Origin: Salmonella enterica subsp. houtenae serovar Houten
GTDB taxonomy: Bacteria > Pseudomonadota > Gammaproteobacteria > Enterobacterales > Enterobacteriaceae
Reading direction: 5' to 3'
DNA: 64,000 nt
NCBI GenBank assembly: GCA_900478215.1
Contig: LS483478.1
Span: forward strand, 434,001 to 498,000
The notes under the pieces were generated by a model. That model did not search any database and was not told where the DNA came from. It saw nothing but the letters and a program-made list of their open reading frames with translations. Below are positions 10,501-18,942 of the stretch, piece by piece (position 1 is the stretch's first letter; the number at the start of each line of letters is the position of its first letter). The position numbers and the translations under genes were made by a program.

Positions 10501-11375
10501 CGCCGACATCGCCGTTGGCTTCGGCGAACACGATTAGCTTCCGCGGCTGGCCGGACCTACAGCTTCGCTGCGAAGAGTGCTGGCTGTGGGGACAAAAATA
10601 TGGGCGTATTGATGGCGATTTCGCCATCAAAGGCAATACGCTGACTCTGGCGAATGGCCTGATCGATACCGGATTCGCCCGTTTGAAAGCGAACGGCGAG
10701 TGGGTGAATGCGCCGGGCAATGAACGAACCTCGCTGAAAGGCAGTCTGCATGGCCGTAACCTGGACGCGGCTGCCGGATTCTTCGGCATCTCGACGCCGA
10801 TCCAGAACGCGTCGTTTAACGTAGATTACGATCTGCACTGGCGAAACCCGCCCTGGCAACCTGATGAAGCTACGCTCAATGGGATTTTACGTACGCGTCT
10901 GGGTAAAGGCGAGTTTACTGATCTCAGTAGCGGTCATGCCGGACAGCTACTGCGGCTGCTCAGTTTTGATGCGTTGCTGCGTAAGCTGCGGTTTGACTTC
11001 AGCGATACCTTTAACGAGGGTTTCTGGTTCGACTCTATTCATAGTACCGCGTGGATTAAAGATGGCGTCCTGCATACTGACGATACGCTGGTGGATGGGC
11101 TGGAAGCGGATATTGCAATGAAAGGTTCCGTTGATCTGGTGCGTCGTCGTCTTGATATGGAGGCCGTCGTCGCGCCGGAAATTTCCGCCACAGTGGGCGT
11201 CGCCGCCGCTTTTGCCGTTAACCCGATTGTCGGCGCGGCGGTATTTGCCGCCAGTAAAGTGTTGGGGCCGCTATGGAGCAAGGTCTCCATTCTGCGTTAT
11301 CGCATTACCGGTCCGGTCGATGCGCCGCAGATCAACGAAGTTCTGCGCCAACCGAGAAAAGAAAGCCAGCAATGA
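7575..11375 (+). CDS. yhdP: AsmA-family envelope lipid transport protein YhdP
   Basis: 1266 residues from GTG at 7575 (RRLPGILLLTGAALI), the length of E. coli YhdP. AAGGAG sits at 7563-7568, six bases upstream; the in-frame ATG at 7554 lacks such a site. There is one N-terminal membrane anchor (residues about 6-28), then a very long periplasmic beta-rich AsmA/DUF3971-type domain, and a conserved C-terminal region (EADIAMKGSVDLVRRRLDM). YhdP, with TamB and YdbH, carries phospholipid between inner and outer membranes. REP palindromes flank the gene on both sides. Confidence 0.96.
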   Translation: MRRLPGILLLTGAALIVIAALLVSGLRLALPHLDAWRPAILNKIESATGVPVAASQLSASWQNFGPTLEAHNIHAALKDGGELSIKRVTLALDVWQSLLHMRWQFRDLTFWQLNFRTNTPLQSSDGEGIETSRLSDLFLRQFDHFDLRDSQISFLTLSGQRAELAIPQLTWLNGKERHRAEGEVSLSSLTGQHGVMQVRMDLRDDDGLLNNGRVWLQADDIDVKPWLGKWMQDNVALQTARFSLEGWMTLSKGEIAGGDVWLKQGGASWLGDNATHTLSVDNLTAQISREQPGWQFYIPDTRITLDGKPWPSGALTVAWLPQQDVGGENHTRSDELRIRASNLELAGLEALRPLAAKLSPVLGEIWQATQPSGKIATLALDIPLQATEKTRFQASWENLAWKQWKLLPGAEHFSGTLAGSVEDGQMKVAMQQAKMPYETVFRAPLEIENGVATLSWLKNENGFQLDGRDIDVKAKAVHARGGFRYLQPTGDEPWLGILAGISTDDGSQAWRYFPENLMGKALVDYLSGAIQGGEADNATLVYGGNPHLFPYKHNEGQFEVLVPLRNATFAFQPDWPALKNLNIELDFLNDGLWMRSDSVDLGGVKASKLAAAIPDYSKEKLLIDADINGPGKAVGPYFDETPLKDSLGSTLAELQLDGDVNARLHLDIPLDGEQVTAEGDVSLHNNSLFIKPLNSTLKNLNGKFSFVNGALKSGPLTAHWFNQPLNLDFSTTEGAKAYQVAVNLNGNWQPTRMGVLPPQLNDALSGSVTWNGKVGIDLPYHAGATYNIELNGDLRDVSSHLPSPLNKPAGEAIPVNINADGNLKSFALTGSAGSKNHFNSRWLLNQKLTLDRAIWTTDSRTIPPLPAQQGVELNLPALDGAQWLALFQKGAADNVSSSAEFPQRVTLRTPALSLGGQQWNNLSVVSAPSLNGTKIEAQGREVNATLTMRNHAPWLANIKYLYYNPGVAKTHASSPTPTSPLASANTISFRGWPDLQLRCEECWLWGQKYGRIDGDFAIKGNTLTLANGLIDTGFARLKANGEWVNAPGNERTSLKGSLHGRNLDAAAGFFGISTPIQNASFNVDYDLHWRNPPWQPDEATLNGILRTRLGKGEFTDLSSGHAGQLLRLLSFDALLRKLRFDFSDTFNEGFWFDSIHSTAWIKDGVLHTDDTLVDGLEADIAMKGSVDLVRRRLDMEAVVAPEISATVGVAAAFAVNPIVGAAVFAASKVLGPLWSKVSILRYRITGPVDAPQINEVLRQPRKESQQ

Positions 11376-11418
11376 TTTGACGGGGGCGAGGAATTGCCCC
11401 ACTCTCAGTAAATAGTCA

Positions 11419-11496
11419 TGCCGGACGGCGCTGCGTTTATCCGGTTTGCACAATCTAACAACGTAGTCCGGATAAGGCGTGAACCGCCATCCGGCA
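11419..11496. repeat. Pair of REP palindromes
   Basis: Two REP units in opposite orientation, TGCCGGACGGCGCTGCG at 11419 and GTCCGGATAAGGCG near 11466 paired with CCGCCATCCGGCA up to 11496. They fill most of the yhdP-tldD gap. Confidence 0.85.
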
Positions 11497-11519
11497 GAAA
11501 TCAATGAGTAGCAAAAACG

Positions 11520-12965
11520 ATGAGTCTGAACCTGGTAAGTGAACAATTGCTAGCGGCGAATGGCCTGAACCATCAGGATCTGTTCGCTATTTTAGGTCAA
11601 CTGGCCGAACGCCGTCTTGATTATGGCGATCTTTATTTTCAGTCGAGTTATCACGAATCCTGGGTTTTAGAAGACCGCATCATTAAAGATGGTTCATATA
11701 ATATCGATCAGGGCGTCGGCGTTCGCGCCATTAGCGGCGAAAAAACCGGTTTTGCTTATGCTGACCAGATAAGCCTCCTGGCGCTGGAGCAGAGTGCGCG
11801 GGCAGCGCGAACCATTGTACGCGATAACGGCGAAGGCAAGGTAAAAACGCTCGCCGCCGTAGCGCATCAGCCGCTCTACACCACCCTGGATCCGCTGCAA
11901 AGTATGAGCCGCGAAGAGAAGCTGGATATTCTCAGGCGCGTTGATAAAGCGGCGCGAGAAGCCGATAAACGCGTGCAGGAAGTTAACGCCAGCCTGACTG
12001 GCGTATATGAATTAATCCTTGTGGCGGCGACCGATGGGACGCTGGCGGCAGATATCCGCCCACTGGTGCGTTTGTCCGTTAGCGTGCAGGTGGAAGAAGA
12101 CGGTAAACGCGAGCGCGGCGCCAGCGGCGGCGGCGGTCGCTTTGGTTATGAGTATTTTCTTGCCGATCTCGACGGCGAGGTTCGCGCCGACGCGTGGGCG
12201 AAAGAAGCGGTACGCATGGCGCTGGTTAATCTCTCCGCGGTCGCGGCGCCAGCGGGGACGTTACCGGTGGTTCTGGGCGCCGGGTGGCCGGGTGTATTGC
12301 TGCACGAAGCCGTCGGACACGGGCTGGAAGGTGATTTTAACCGTCGTGGGACGTCTGTGTTTAGCGGTCAGATCGGCGAGCAGGTTGCCTCCGCGCTTTG
12401 CACCGTAGTGGATGACGGCACAATGATGAACCGTCGCGGCTCCGTAGCTATCGATGATGAAGGTACGCCAGGCCAGTACAACGTATTGATTGAAAATGGC
12501 GTACTGAAAGGATACATGCAGGACAAGCTGAATGCGCGCCTGATGGGCGCTGCGCCGACCGGAAACGGGCGTCGCGAATCTTACGCGCATCTGCCGATGC
12601 CGCGTATGACCAATACCTATATGCTGGCGGGGCAGTCAACGCCGCAGGAAATTATCGAATCCGTTGAGTACGGCATCTATGCGCCTAACTTTGGCGGCGG
12701 TCAGGTGGATATCACCTCCGGCAAGTTTGTGTTCTCTACCTCGGAAGCGTATTTGATTGAAAACGGCAAAGTCACAACGCCGGTGAAGGGCGCGACGTTG
12801 ATTGGATCAGGCATTGAAACGATGCAACAGATCTCCATGGTTGGCAACGATCTTAAGCTGGATAACGGGGTGGGGGTCTGCGGTAAAGAGGGCCAAAGCC
12901 TGCCGGTAGGCGTGGGCCAGCCGACGCTGAAAGTGGATAATTTAGTGGTAGGCGGTACGGCGTAA
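11520..12965 (+). CDS. tldD: Metalloprotease TldD
   Basis: 481 residues, the E. coli length. The HEAVGH motif at residues 262-267 is the HExxxH zinc site of the TldD/PmbA family. With TldE (PmbA) it forms a heterodimeric protease that removes the leader of the microcin B17 precursor and degrades unfolded peptides such as CcdA. Glycine-rich strands (GASGGGGRFGYEYF) precede the active site. It is separated from yhdP by REP units, and convergent with the autotransporter gene. Confidence 0.97.
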   Translation: MSLNLVSEQLLAANGLNHQDLFAILGQLAERRLDYGDLYFQSSYHESWVLEDRIIKDGSYNIDQGVGVRAISGEKTGFAYADQISLLALEQSARAARTIVRDNGEGKVKTLAAVAHQPLYTTLDPLQSMSREEKLDILRRVDKAAREADKRVQEVNASLTGVYELILVAATDGTLAADIRPLVRLSVSVQVEEDGKRERGASGGGGRFGYEYFLADLDGEVRADAWAKEAVRMALVNLSAVAAPAGTLPVVLGAGWPGVLLHEAVGHGLEGDFNRRGTSVFSGQIGEQVASALCTVVDDGTMMNRRGSVAIDDEGTPGQYNVLIENGVLKGYMQDKLNARLMGAAPTGNGRRESYAHLPMPRMTNTYMLAGQSTPQEIIESVEYGIYAPNFGGGQVDITSGKFVFSTSEAYLIENGKVTTPVKGATLIGSGIETMQQISMVGNDLKLDNGVGVCGKEGQSLPVGVGQPTLKVDNLVVGGTA

Positions 12966-12993
12966 CTCAACGGGGGCTGCTGTCCCCGTTGAG
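12966..12993. terminator. Hairpin after tldD
   Basis: CTCAACGGGG (12966-12975) pairs perfectly with CCCCGTTGAG (12984-12993) across an 8-base loop, right after the tldD stop and nine bases from the convergent autotransporter stop. It has no T-run on either side, so intrinsic termination is inferred from position only. Confidence 0.5.
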
Positions 12994-13001
12994 CGCAAAC
13001 A

Positions 13002-16000
13002 TCACCAGCGATAGTGCAGATTAAGGCTGCCGTTCAGATCGCTATAGTCATGGCTGCCTTTCTGACCCGCAGCCTGCAACGTAACATTCCACTGCTGGCT
13101 GATATTTGCCTGGATACCTGCCTTAAGTTCGGCCCGGTTTTCAGGCACATTCATCGTGACTGCCGTGTCGTCGAATGAGACCGCCGTATCGTCGCTGGTA
13201 TATAGCCAGTTCATTTCGACGAAAGGTTGAATCACGCCGTTATCTTTATGGAGTTTACCGTCCGCGCGCAGACCCAGACGCGTGGTCCAGCTATGGCTAT
13301 CCTGGCCATCAATACGCGTTCCGTTGCCATCTTTTACGCTATCGGCATTATATTGTTGCCAGACGACCTGCGCCTGCGGGGTTAAGCTGAAAGTATTCTG
13401 CGATGATAACGCCATGTCATAGCGCCAGCCGGTTTCCAGTGAGACCGCATGCGCGCTGGAGTCATATTCAGTTGATCCCACATCGCCGTTGTCCACGGTG
13501 TTATTATAGATTCCGTATTGATACCAACTGTCAACGTAAAGGCCGCTATGATCCTTCGCATTAGCAAACCACGTAGCGTAAAGCCCCAGATTATAGCCAT
13601 CAACATTCCCCGACGCGCTGAACTGGCTACCGTCTGCCCCGCGGTTACCTTCGCTGTCGGTATCTGCGTTGATATAGCTTCCCATCACCCCCAGCGTTAC
13701 GCTCTGGCTACCGTCATTCCAGGCCATGAGATCGCTGCCAAGCTGAAACTGCGAGTAGTTATGGTTATTATCGACCTTTCCGCCAGCGGCTTCGGAATCG
13801 GCGCGACCCGCTTTGAAACGCGCCCACAGGCTGCCGTTCGCTGAACGATATTGGCTGCCTTCGCGGTCAAACAACGTTTGCATCTGTAGACTGCGCGCCA
13901 TCCATTGGTTACCCAGGTAAGCGCCGATATCTGCCCGGTATTGTTTCCCGCCGTTATCATCGCCGCCATTACCGCTATCGCCACCATCGTCGCCGCCATC
14001 GTCAGTGTCCTGTGAGCGTAAATACCAGTCGCCACCATCCTGATACAGGCGGTATTCGTATAATCCAATCTGAACCTGGTTGCCTTGAGTAAAGGCCCCG
14101 TTTGAAGCGCCGCCTACGTCAACAACTTCGATACCGTTATTGGTCAGCGCTCCGGTCCCATCCACATTCTGGATATAGAGCGTAGTATTGCCGGAAGTAT
14201 CTCCCGTCACCACGAGCTTATCGGTCGGAGAAGCATCATCTCCAAGCTGTGTATTCAAGGTCAATGAGCCGTTATCGCCAATATAGTTACCGTTGATGTA
14301 TAACGTGTTACCCGGTGTGGTTCCGCTACTCACGATGCTTCCACTATTGGTAACGTCGCCATAAATAGTCAGCGAGGAGGGATTTGTGGTATCGCCGAAA
14401 CTGATAGTCCCCTGGTTATTCACATTTCCATTGACTACGCCACTACCGCCGAAGACTGCGCTCGTATAAACGTCAACCTCTTGCTGGCTACCGGCGGCGC
14501 CGATGACGCCATTATCGGTCAGCCACAACGTCCCGGCATTAACGGTTGTCTCTCCGCTGTAGCTATTTTGAGCATCAAGGATCAACGTGCCTGCGCCATA
14601 TTTCGCTAACGAGCGTCCATCCCAGTCGCTATTCTCGCCGGGATCGGTATCATCAAGCGCCACTCCGACGGTAAAAGAGTCTTCCGGGTTAACAAGAGTA
14701 AATGAGCCCGTGGCGGGCTGTGCCGAGACCTCGTCTCCGGAATACCAACTTAACATGGCGCTGAGCGTATATTTTGAATTGTCTGTAGGGTCGATGTCTC
14801 CGCTGATATTCAGGAAATCCACTTGATCCTGTCCAGCAATCTTCAGGGCGTCAAATTGGCCGTTGATAGCTTGATCGGCATCGATAAGGGTGACGCTCTG
14901 GGCTGCCGGCGTCCCGCTAATGCCGACAATATTTAATGTACCATCGAGGTTAATCTGATCGCCGGTAATGATGGGCTGCCCGACAGGCATATCAAGGAAA
15001 ATATCCAGTTCGCTATCCTGCTGTTGGGTCAGGGTACCCACGTCCAGCGTACTGCCTGAGTCCACGACCAAAACACCGCCACTATGCGTAACGATACTTT
15101 GCTGAGAGAGAGCAAATGCACCAGCATCCAGAATTAACTCGCCGCTGTTATCAATATCGCCACTGCCTAAAGCCTGCGTATTGGCTGCAATCAGCGACCC
15201 GTCCGGGTCGATCGTCGTGCCGCCCGCATTGGTCATATTACCGCTAAGGGTTAATGTCCCTTCCTGAACATGCAGCGCATCGGCCGACGTGCCCGTGATA
15301 TTGATATCGCCAGACAGTGCCCAATCTTCACCTTTCATGGTCAGTGAATCGAAACCAGTAATGTCATCATCTTCCTGGCTTGTCCCGGTGAGGGTAATCG
15401 TATTAAGCGAGTGCGCCGAATTGATACTCCCTTCAACCTGTGAGCCAGTACCTAGCGTCACGGTGTTGCCGCCAGTTGCCAGATATATTGACGAAAACCG
15501 GCCGGAGCCATCTTCTTTTTCGCCACCTGAAATAAGGCCGTCATTAACAATATCCGCAGACCCTCTGTTTACGTCAATGCCGTAGCCATAACCCGTGTCA
15601 TTGGTTCCCTCAATGACACCTTCATTATTAATATCCATATGTCCGCCGGAAGCGTTCATATAGATACCATAAAATGTTCCGACTATCTGACCTGACTGGC
15701 TATTATCGATTTCGATATTAGAGGAACTATTAATTGCAATACCTGCACCGTTACTACTGGAAATAATTATGCCATCATTATTGACTTCCAGCATGCCACT
15801 GTCTTCCTGCGTGCCGCTATCAACGTAAATCGCACCTGATGCGCCCGTGATTACGCCATCTTTACCGTTATTTATTGTCGTTTTTCCTGCGGTTGGGCTT
15901 ATTTTAATGCCTTTTGCCGCTATCTGTGTATCATTGATGACGCCAATGTCACCCATATTATCGATAGTGTTATCACCCGATTCAATATAGATGGCATTGC

Positions 16001-16355
16001 CGCGATTTTCATTAGCCATTACGATACCCGTATTGCTAATGTTGACGTAATTGTTCCCTTCAAGATATACAGAATTTCCGTAATCTGACGTATCCTTGTC
16101 GTTAGAACTGTATCCCACCCGGCCATCAATATAAATAGAGGCGTCACCGGTCGCGGTTACTTCCGTACTGCCGGATGATATCAGGCTACCCCCGACATCA
16201 ACATATAACGCATCTCCAGCGCCAAGGGTAACGGGCGTTTGGGTTGAACCGGTAATATGTGTATCAGTAGCGCTTGCCGCCTGCAGGAAAAGTAGCGGGC
16301 AGGCACAGACAAGCTGGCGAGTAATGTGGTTTAGATCAAATTTTCTTTTTTTCAT
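13002..16355 (-). CDS. AIDA-like type V autotransporter adhesin
   Basis: 1117 residues. A signal peptide (residues 1-29, ending LQAASA) is followed by a passenger rich in Asn, Gly and Asp. Residues about 90-290 hold loose repeats of the type I-N-x-G-x-I, expected to form beta-helix rungs. A passenger-associated transport repeat lies near 585-615 (GAGTLILDAQNSYSGETTV), a pertactin-like autochaperone near 690-780, an Asp/Gly-rich linker near 784-803, and a C-terminal beta-barrel of about 310 residues ending LHYRW. It should be exported by Sec, insert in the outer membrane and display the passenger outside. RBS AAGGA lies eight bases before the ATG. The E. coli K-12 map has no gene here. The ligand is unknown and I do not assign a name such as misL. 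Confidence 0.85.
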   Translation of the reverse strand: MKKRKFDLNHITRQLVCACPLLFLQAASATDTHITGSTQTPVTLGAGDALYVDVGGSLISSGSTEVTATGDASIYIDGRVGYSSNDKDTSDYGNSVYLEGNNYVNISNTGIVMANENRGNAIYIESGDNTIDNMGDIGVINDTQIAAKGIKISPTAGKTTINNGKDGVITGASGAIYVDSGTQEDSGMLEVNNDGIIISSSNGAGIAINSSSNIEIDNSQSGQIVGTFYGIYMNASGGHMDINNEGVIEGTNDTGYGYGIDVNRGSADIVNDGLISGGEKEDGSGRFSSIYLATGGNTVTLGTGSQVEGSINSAHSLNTITLTGTSQEDDDITGFDSLTMKGEDWALSGDINITGTSADALHVQEGTLTLSGNMTNAGGTTIDPDGSLIAANTQALGSGDIDNSGELILDAGAFALSQQSIVTHSGGVLVVDSGSTLDVGTLTQQQDSELDIFLDMPVGQPIITGDQINLDGTLNIVGISGTPAAQSVTLIDADQAINGQFDALKIAGQDQVDFLNISGDIDPTDNSKYTLSAMLSWYSGDEVSAQPATGSFTLVNPEDSFTVGVALDDTDPGENSDWDGRSLAKYGAGTLILDAQNSYSGETTVNAGTLWLTDNGVIGAAGSQQEVDVYTSAVFGGSGVVNGNVNNQGTISFGDTTNPSSLTIYGDVTNSGSIVSSGTTPGNTLYINGNYIGDNGSLTLNTQLGDDASPTDKLVVTGDTSGNTTLYIQNVDGTGALTNNGIEVVDVGGASNGAFTQGNQVQIGLYEYRLYQDGGDWYLRSQDTDDGGDDGGDSGNGGDDNGGKQYRADIGAYLGNQWMARSLQMQTLFDREGSQYRSANGSLWARFKAGRADSEAAGGKVDNNHNYSQFQLGSDLMAWNDGSQSVTLGVMGSYINADTDSEGNRGADGSQFSASGNVDGYNLGLYATWFANAKDHSGLYVDSWYQYGIYNNTVDNGDVGSTEYDSSAHAVSLETGWRYDMALSSQNTFSLTPQAQVVWQQYNADSVKDGNGTRIDGQDSHSWTTRLGLRADGKLHKDNGVIQPFVEMNWLYTSDDTAVSFDDTAVTMNVPENRAELKAGIQANISQQWNVTLQAAGQKGSHDYSDLNGSLNLHYRW

Positions 16356-16438
16356 TTTTCATCCTTGCGTTATGCTCAATAGCAACTCCTGTCCCATTTT
16401 GTTTTTACGTCACTGTGGGGTGCCAGAATTAAAGTGTT

Positions 16439-16453
16439 TTAAGTTCAACTTAA
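16439..16453. promoter_or_regulatory. Palindromic candidate operator upstream of the autotransporter
   Basis: TTAAGTTCAACTTAA, two perfect 7-base arms around one central base, about 84 bases upstream of the autotransporter start codon. The position suits a repressor or activator site. The binding protein is not known. Confidence 0.35.
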
Positions 16454-16611
16454 GCAGTATTTAAATAAAAATAATTTATTTCCCAGGGGCAATTAAGCGG
16501 CCACTTCCTGAATGGCAAAAGACAAAACTGAATGATACAGTCATCGAAAAGAGTATCTGTACTCAGGCAAGTGATTTTGACTAATTATGACATGATGTCA
16601 ATGTTTTATTT

Positions 16612-16640
16612 GGCGAATGATTTTTGTAAATTCATTCGCC
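16612..16640. terminator. Hairpin after aaeR
   Basis: GGCGAATGA (16612-16620) and TCATTCGCC (16632-16640) make a perfect 9-bp stem with an 11-base loop. It lies downstream of aaeR and upstream of the autotransporter, both on the minus strand, so it probably insulates one from the other. Reading the minus strand it is followed by AAATAAAAC, with no classical T-run. Confidence 0.45.
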
Positions 16641-16685
16641 TTATATTTGTATCGCTTTCTCAAAAAGAAAGGAATATATCTTTAT

Positions 16686-17612
16686 TTATTCTTTTCTTCT
16701 GCCGCGCATACCCTGAAACAACTCGGCCACTTCCACAAAGTATTCCGTTAAATAGTTAATACAGACCTGCACCTTCAACGGCAGTTTATCTTTCTCGGTA
16801 TAAAGCGCGTAAACCGGTCGCGGATCGGCCTGATAACGCGGGAAGAGCACCTCCAGCGTACCGTTGTTGATCTCGTCGATCACCCACATTAGCGGCACAT
16901 AGGCGATCCCGGTACCGGCGGTTAGCCAGCGTACCAGCGTCATCGGATCGTTAGTGACGAACCGTCCCTGTGGAATCAGCCGGGTAGAAATCCCTTCCGG
17001 CGCGATAAGTTCAAACTCGTTATCCGGGCGCACGCTATATTCCAGCCAGGAATGGCTGCTGAGATCGGCGGGTTTTTCCGGAGTGCCGTACTGGGCGAGA
17101 TAGGATTGGGTGGCGCACACCACCATCGGCATTGCGCCAAGTCGACGGGAAAACAGGCTGGAGTCTTGCAGCGCGCCCACGCGGATCACCACATCCAGCC
17201 CGTCGGCAATTAAATCCGGGGCAGGAATTCCTGTCACCAGATTGACCGCCAGATCGGGATACTCTTTTAATAATTTTGCGGTAAGCCCGGCCAGTACATT
17301 TTGCGCCATGGTTGAAGAACAGCCGATACGCAATGTTCCGATTGGCGTGTTGTTAAAAGCGTAAAGCTGCTCATGGACATCCTGCGCTTCATGCAACATA
17401 CGACGACAGCCCTGATAATAGATTTTTCCAGCCTCGGTGAGTCCAATGCTGCGCGTACTGCGGTTTAGCAATTTAACCTGAAGTTCATCTTCCAGTTTTG
17501 CCACAGTCTGGCTGATGGACGACACGCTCATTTGTAGCTGTCTGGCTGCGGCGGTAAAAGAGCCAAACTCGACAACTTTGGCGAATACCGACATTCGTTT
17601 TAATCGTTCCAT
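16686..17612 (-). CDS. aaeR: LysR-type regulator AaeR
   Basis: 308 residues. The N-terminal winged helix-turn-helix (residues about 1-60, MERLKRMSVFAKVVEFGSFT) and the periplasmic-binding-like effector domain are typical of LysR-type regulators. It is divergent from aaeXAB, and the E. coli orthologue activates that efflux operon in response to aromatic carboxylic acids such as p-hydroxybenzoate. Its position next to aaeX supports the name. Confidence 0.93.
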   Translation of the reverse strand: MERLKRMSVFAKVVEFGSFTAAARQLQMSVSSISQTVAKLEDELQVKLLNRSTRSIGLTEAGKIYYQGCRRMLHEAQDVHEQLYAFNNTPIGTLRIGCSSTMAQNVLAGLTAKLLKEYPDLAVNLVTGIPAPDLIADGLDVVIRVGALQDSSLFSRRLGAMPMVVCATQSYLAQYGTPEKPADLSSHSWLEYSVRPDNEFELIAPEGISTRLIPQGRFVTNDPMTLVRWLTAGTGIAYVPLMWVIDEINNGTLEVLFPRYQADPRPVYALYTEKDKLPLKVQVCINYLTEYFVEVAELFQGMRGRRKE

Positions 17613-17627
17613 TATTCACTCTGGCTT

Positions 17628-17649
17628 AAAAGTGATTTAGATCACATAA
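17628..17649. promoter_or_regulatory. CRP binding site between aaeR and aaeX
   Basis: AAGTGATTTAGATCACAT matches the CRP half-sites (GTGA, six bases, TCACA) almost perfectly with symmetric flanks. It starts 16 bases upstream of the aaeR start codon and about 145 bases upstream of aaeX, so it could act on either gene. Confidence 0.6.
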
Positions 17650-17685
17650 TATAGATAACAGAATAACAATTACGTTAATATACTA

Positions 17686-17697
17686 TTATTCGAATAA
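17686..17697. promoter_or_regulatory. Perfect palindrome TTATTCGAATAA upstream of aaeX
   Basis: A 12-bp perfect palindrome in the aaeR-aaeX gap, next to a TATACT -10-like hexamer at 17679-17684. Its AT-rich dyad fits a LysR-type operator, so it may be an AaeR site; this is inference. Confidence 0.35.
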
Positions 17698-17793
17698 GAG
17701 CTATGTCGCTCTCGCCTGGCGTCTCTTGCCCTTCTCTGCGGCGATGTAGCTTAACAAGCTATCGCCTGCTCTCTCTCAGAAATCAAGGTCAAC

Positions 17794-17997
17794 ATGAGTC
17801 TGTTTCCCGTTATCGTGGTGTTTGGTCTTTCCTTCCCACCGATATTTTTCGAATTGCTTTTGTCACTGGCGATTTTTTGGCTGGTGCGTCGGGTGCTTGT
17901 GCCGACGGGCATCTATGATTTTGTCTGGCATCCGGCTTTGTTCAATACCGCGCTGTATTGTTGTCTGTTTTATTTAATATCGCGCCTGTTCGTTTGA
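17794..17997 (+). CDS. aaeX: Small membrane protein AaeX
   Basis: 67 residues, DUF1656 family, with two predicted membrane segments (residues about 5-28 and 46-65). It is the first gene of the aaeXAB operon. The exact role of AaeX is not established; small proteins of this family accompany AaeA/AaeB-type efflux systems. It starts [11 protein letters not shown], as in E. coli, and ends seven bases before aaeA. Confidence 0.93.
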
Positions 17998-18004
17998 GGT
18001 TGAA

Positions 18005-18937
18005 GTGAAAACACTAACAAGAAAACTCTCCCGTACGGCCATTACCCTCGTACTGGTTATTCTGGCCTTTATCGCCATTTTCCGCGCCTGGGTGTATTAC
18101 ACCGAATCCCCCTGGACGCGCGACGCGCGTTTTAGCGCCGATGTCGTCGCTATCGCTCCGGATGTCGCGGGCCTGATTACCCATGTAAATGTGCATGATA
18201 ACCAACTGGTGCAAAAGGATCAGGTCCTGTTTACCATCGATCAGCCACGCTATCAAAAAGCGCTCGCAGAAGCGGAAGCCGATGTGGCCTATTATCAGGT
18301 ACTGGCGCAGGAAAAACGCCAGGAAGCTGGTCGCCGTAATCGCCTCGGCGTACAGGCGATGTCCCGAGAAGAGATCGATCAGGCAAACAACGTCTTGCAG
18401 ACTGTACTGCATCAGTTGGCTAAAGCCCAGGCGACGCGCGATCTGGCTAAACTCGATCTTGAACGCACCGTCATTCGCGCGCCTGCCGACGGCTGGGTGA
18501 CAAACCTCAATGTTTATGCCGGGGAATTTATTACCCGCGGTTCCACGGCCGTCGCCTTGGTGAAAAAGAACTCTTTTTACGTGCAGGCCTATATGGAAGA
18601 GACCAAGCTGGAAGGCGTGCGTCCGGGATATCGTGCCGAAATCACGCCGCTCGGCAGTAACCGGGTATTAAAAGGTACTGTCGATAGCGTGGCGGCTGGG
18701 GTAACGAATGCCAGCAGTACCAGCGATGCGAAAGGGATGGCGACGATAGACTCTAACCTCGAATGGGTGCGTCTGGCCCAGCGTGTCCCGGTGCGCATCC
18801 GGCTTGACGAGCAGCAGGGGAATTTGTGGCCCGCCGGTACGACGGCAACCGTCGTGATCACCGGTAAGCAGGATCGCGACGCAAGCCAGGACTCCTTCTT
18901 CCGTAAACTGGCGCACCGGCTGCGCGAATTCGGTTAA
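18005..18937 (+). CDS. aaeA: p-Hydroxybenzoic acid efflux subunit AaeA
   Basis: 310 residues from GTG at 18005 (KTLTRKLSRTAITLV), with an N-terminal membrane anchor (about 12-30), biotinyl-lipoyl-like segments (APDVAGLITHVNVHDNQ and RAPADGWVTNLNVYAGE) flanking a helical hairpin, and a beta-barrel domain. It is the periplasmic membrane-fusion protein of the AaeAB pump for aromatic carboxylic acids. Its stop overlaps the region of the aaeB start. Confidence 0.95.
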   Translation: MKTLTRKLSRTAITLVLVILAFIAIFRAWVYYTESPWTRDARFSADVVAIAPDVAGLITHVNVHDNQLVQKDQVLFTIDQPRYQKALAEAEADVAYYQVLAQEKRQEAGRRNRLGVQAMSREEIDQANNVLQTVLHQLAKAQATRDLAKLDLERTVIRAPADGWVTNLNVYAGEFITRGSTAVALVKKNSFYVQAYMEETKLEGVRPGYRAEITPLGSNRVLKGTVDSVAAGVTNASSTSDAKGMATIDSNLEWVRLAQRVPVRIRLDEQQGNLWPAGTTATVVITGKQDRDASQDSFFRKLAHRLREFG

Positions 18938-18942
18938 TGGCC

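Larger units (their letters stand above)
16356..16685. other. AT-rich intergenic region upstream of the autotransporter
   Basis: About 330 bases, more AT-rich than the flanking genes, holding the presumed autotransporter promoter, a 15-bp palindrome (16439-16453) and a hairpin (16612-16640). I see no gene in it. Confidence 0.5.

Noticed and set aside
13002..16355. Naming the autotransporter misL, shdA or yfaL
   Set aside because: Domain layout is shared by many autotransporters; neither the passenger nor the location lets me assign one of these names.
16532..16759. 75-residue plus-strand frame between the autotransporter and aaeR
   Set aside because: No ribosome binding site, overlaps the aaeR 3' end, and no recognisable sequence.
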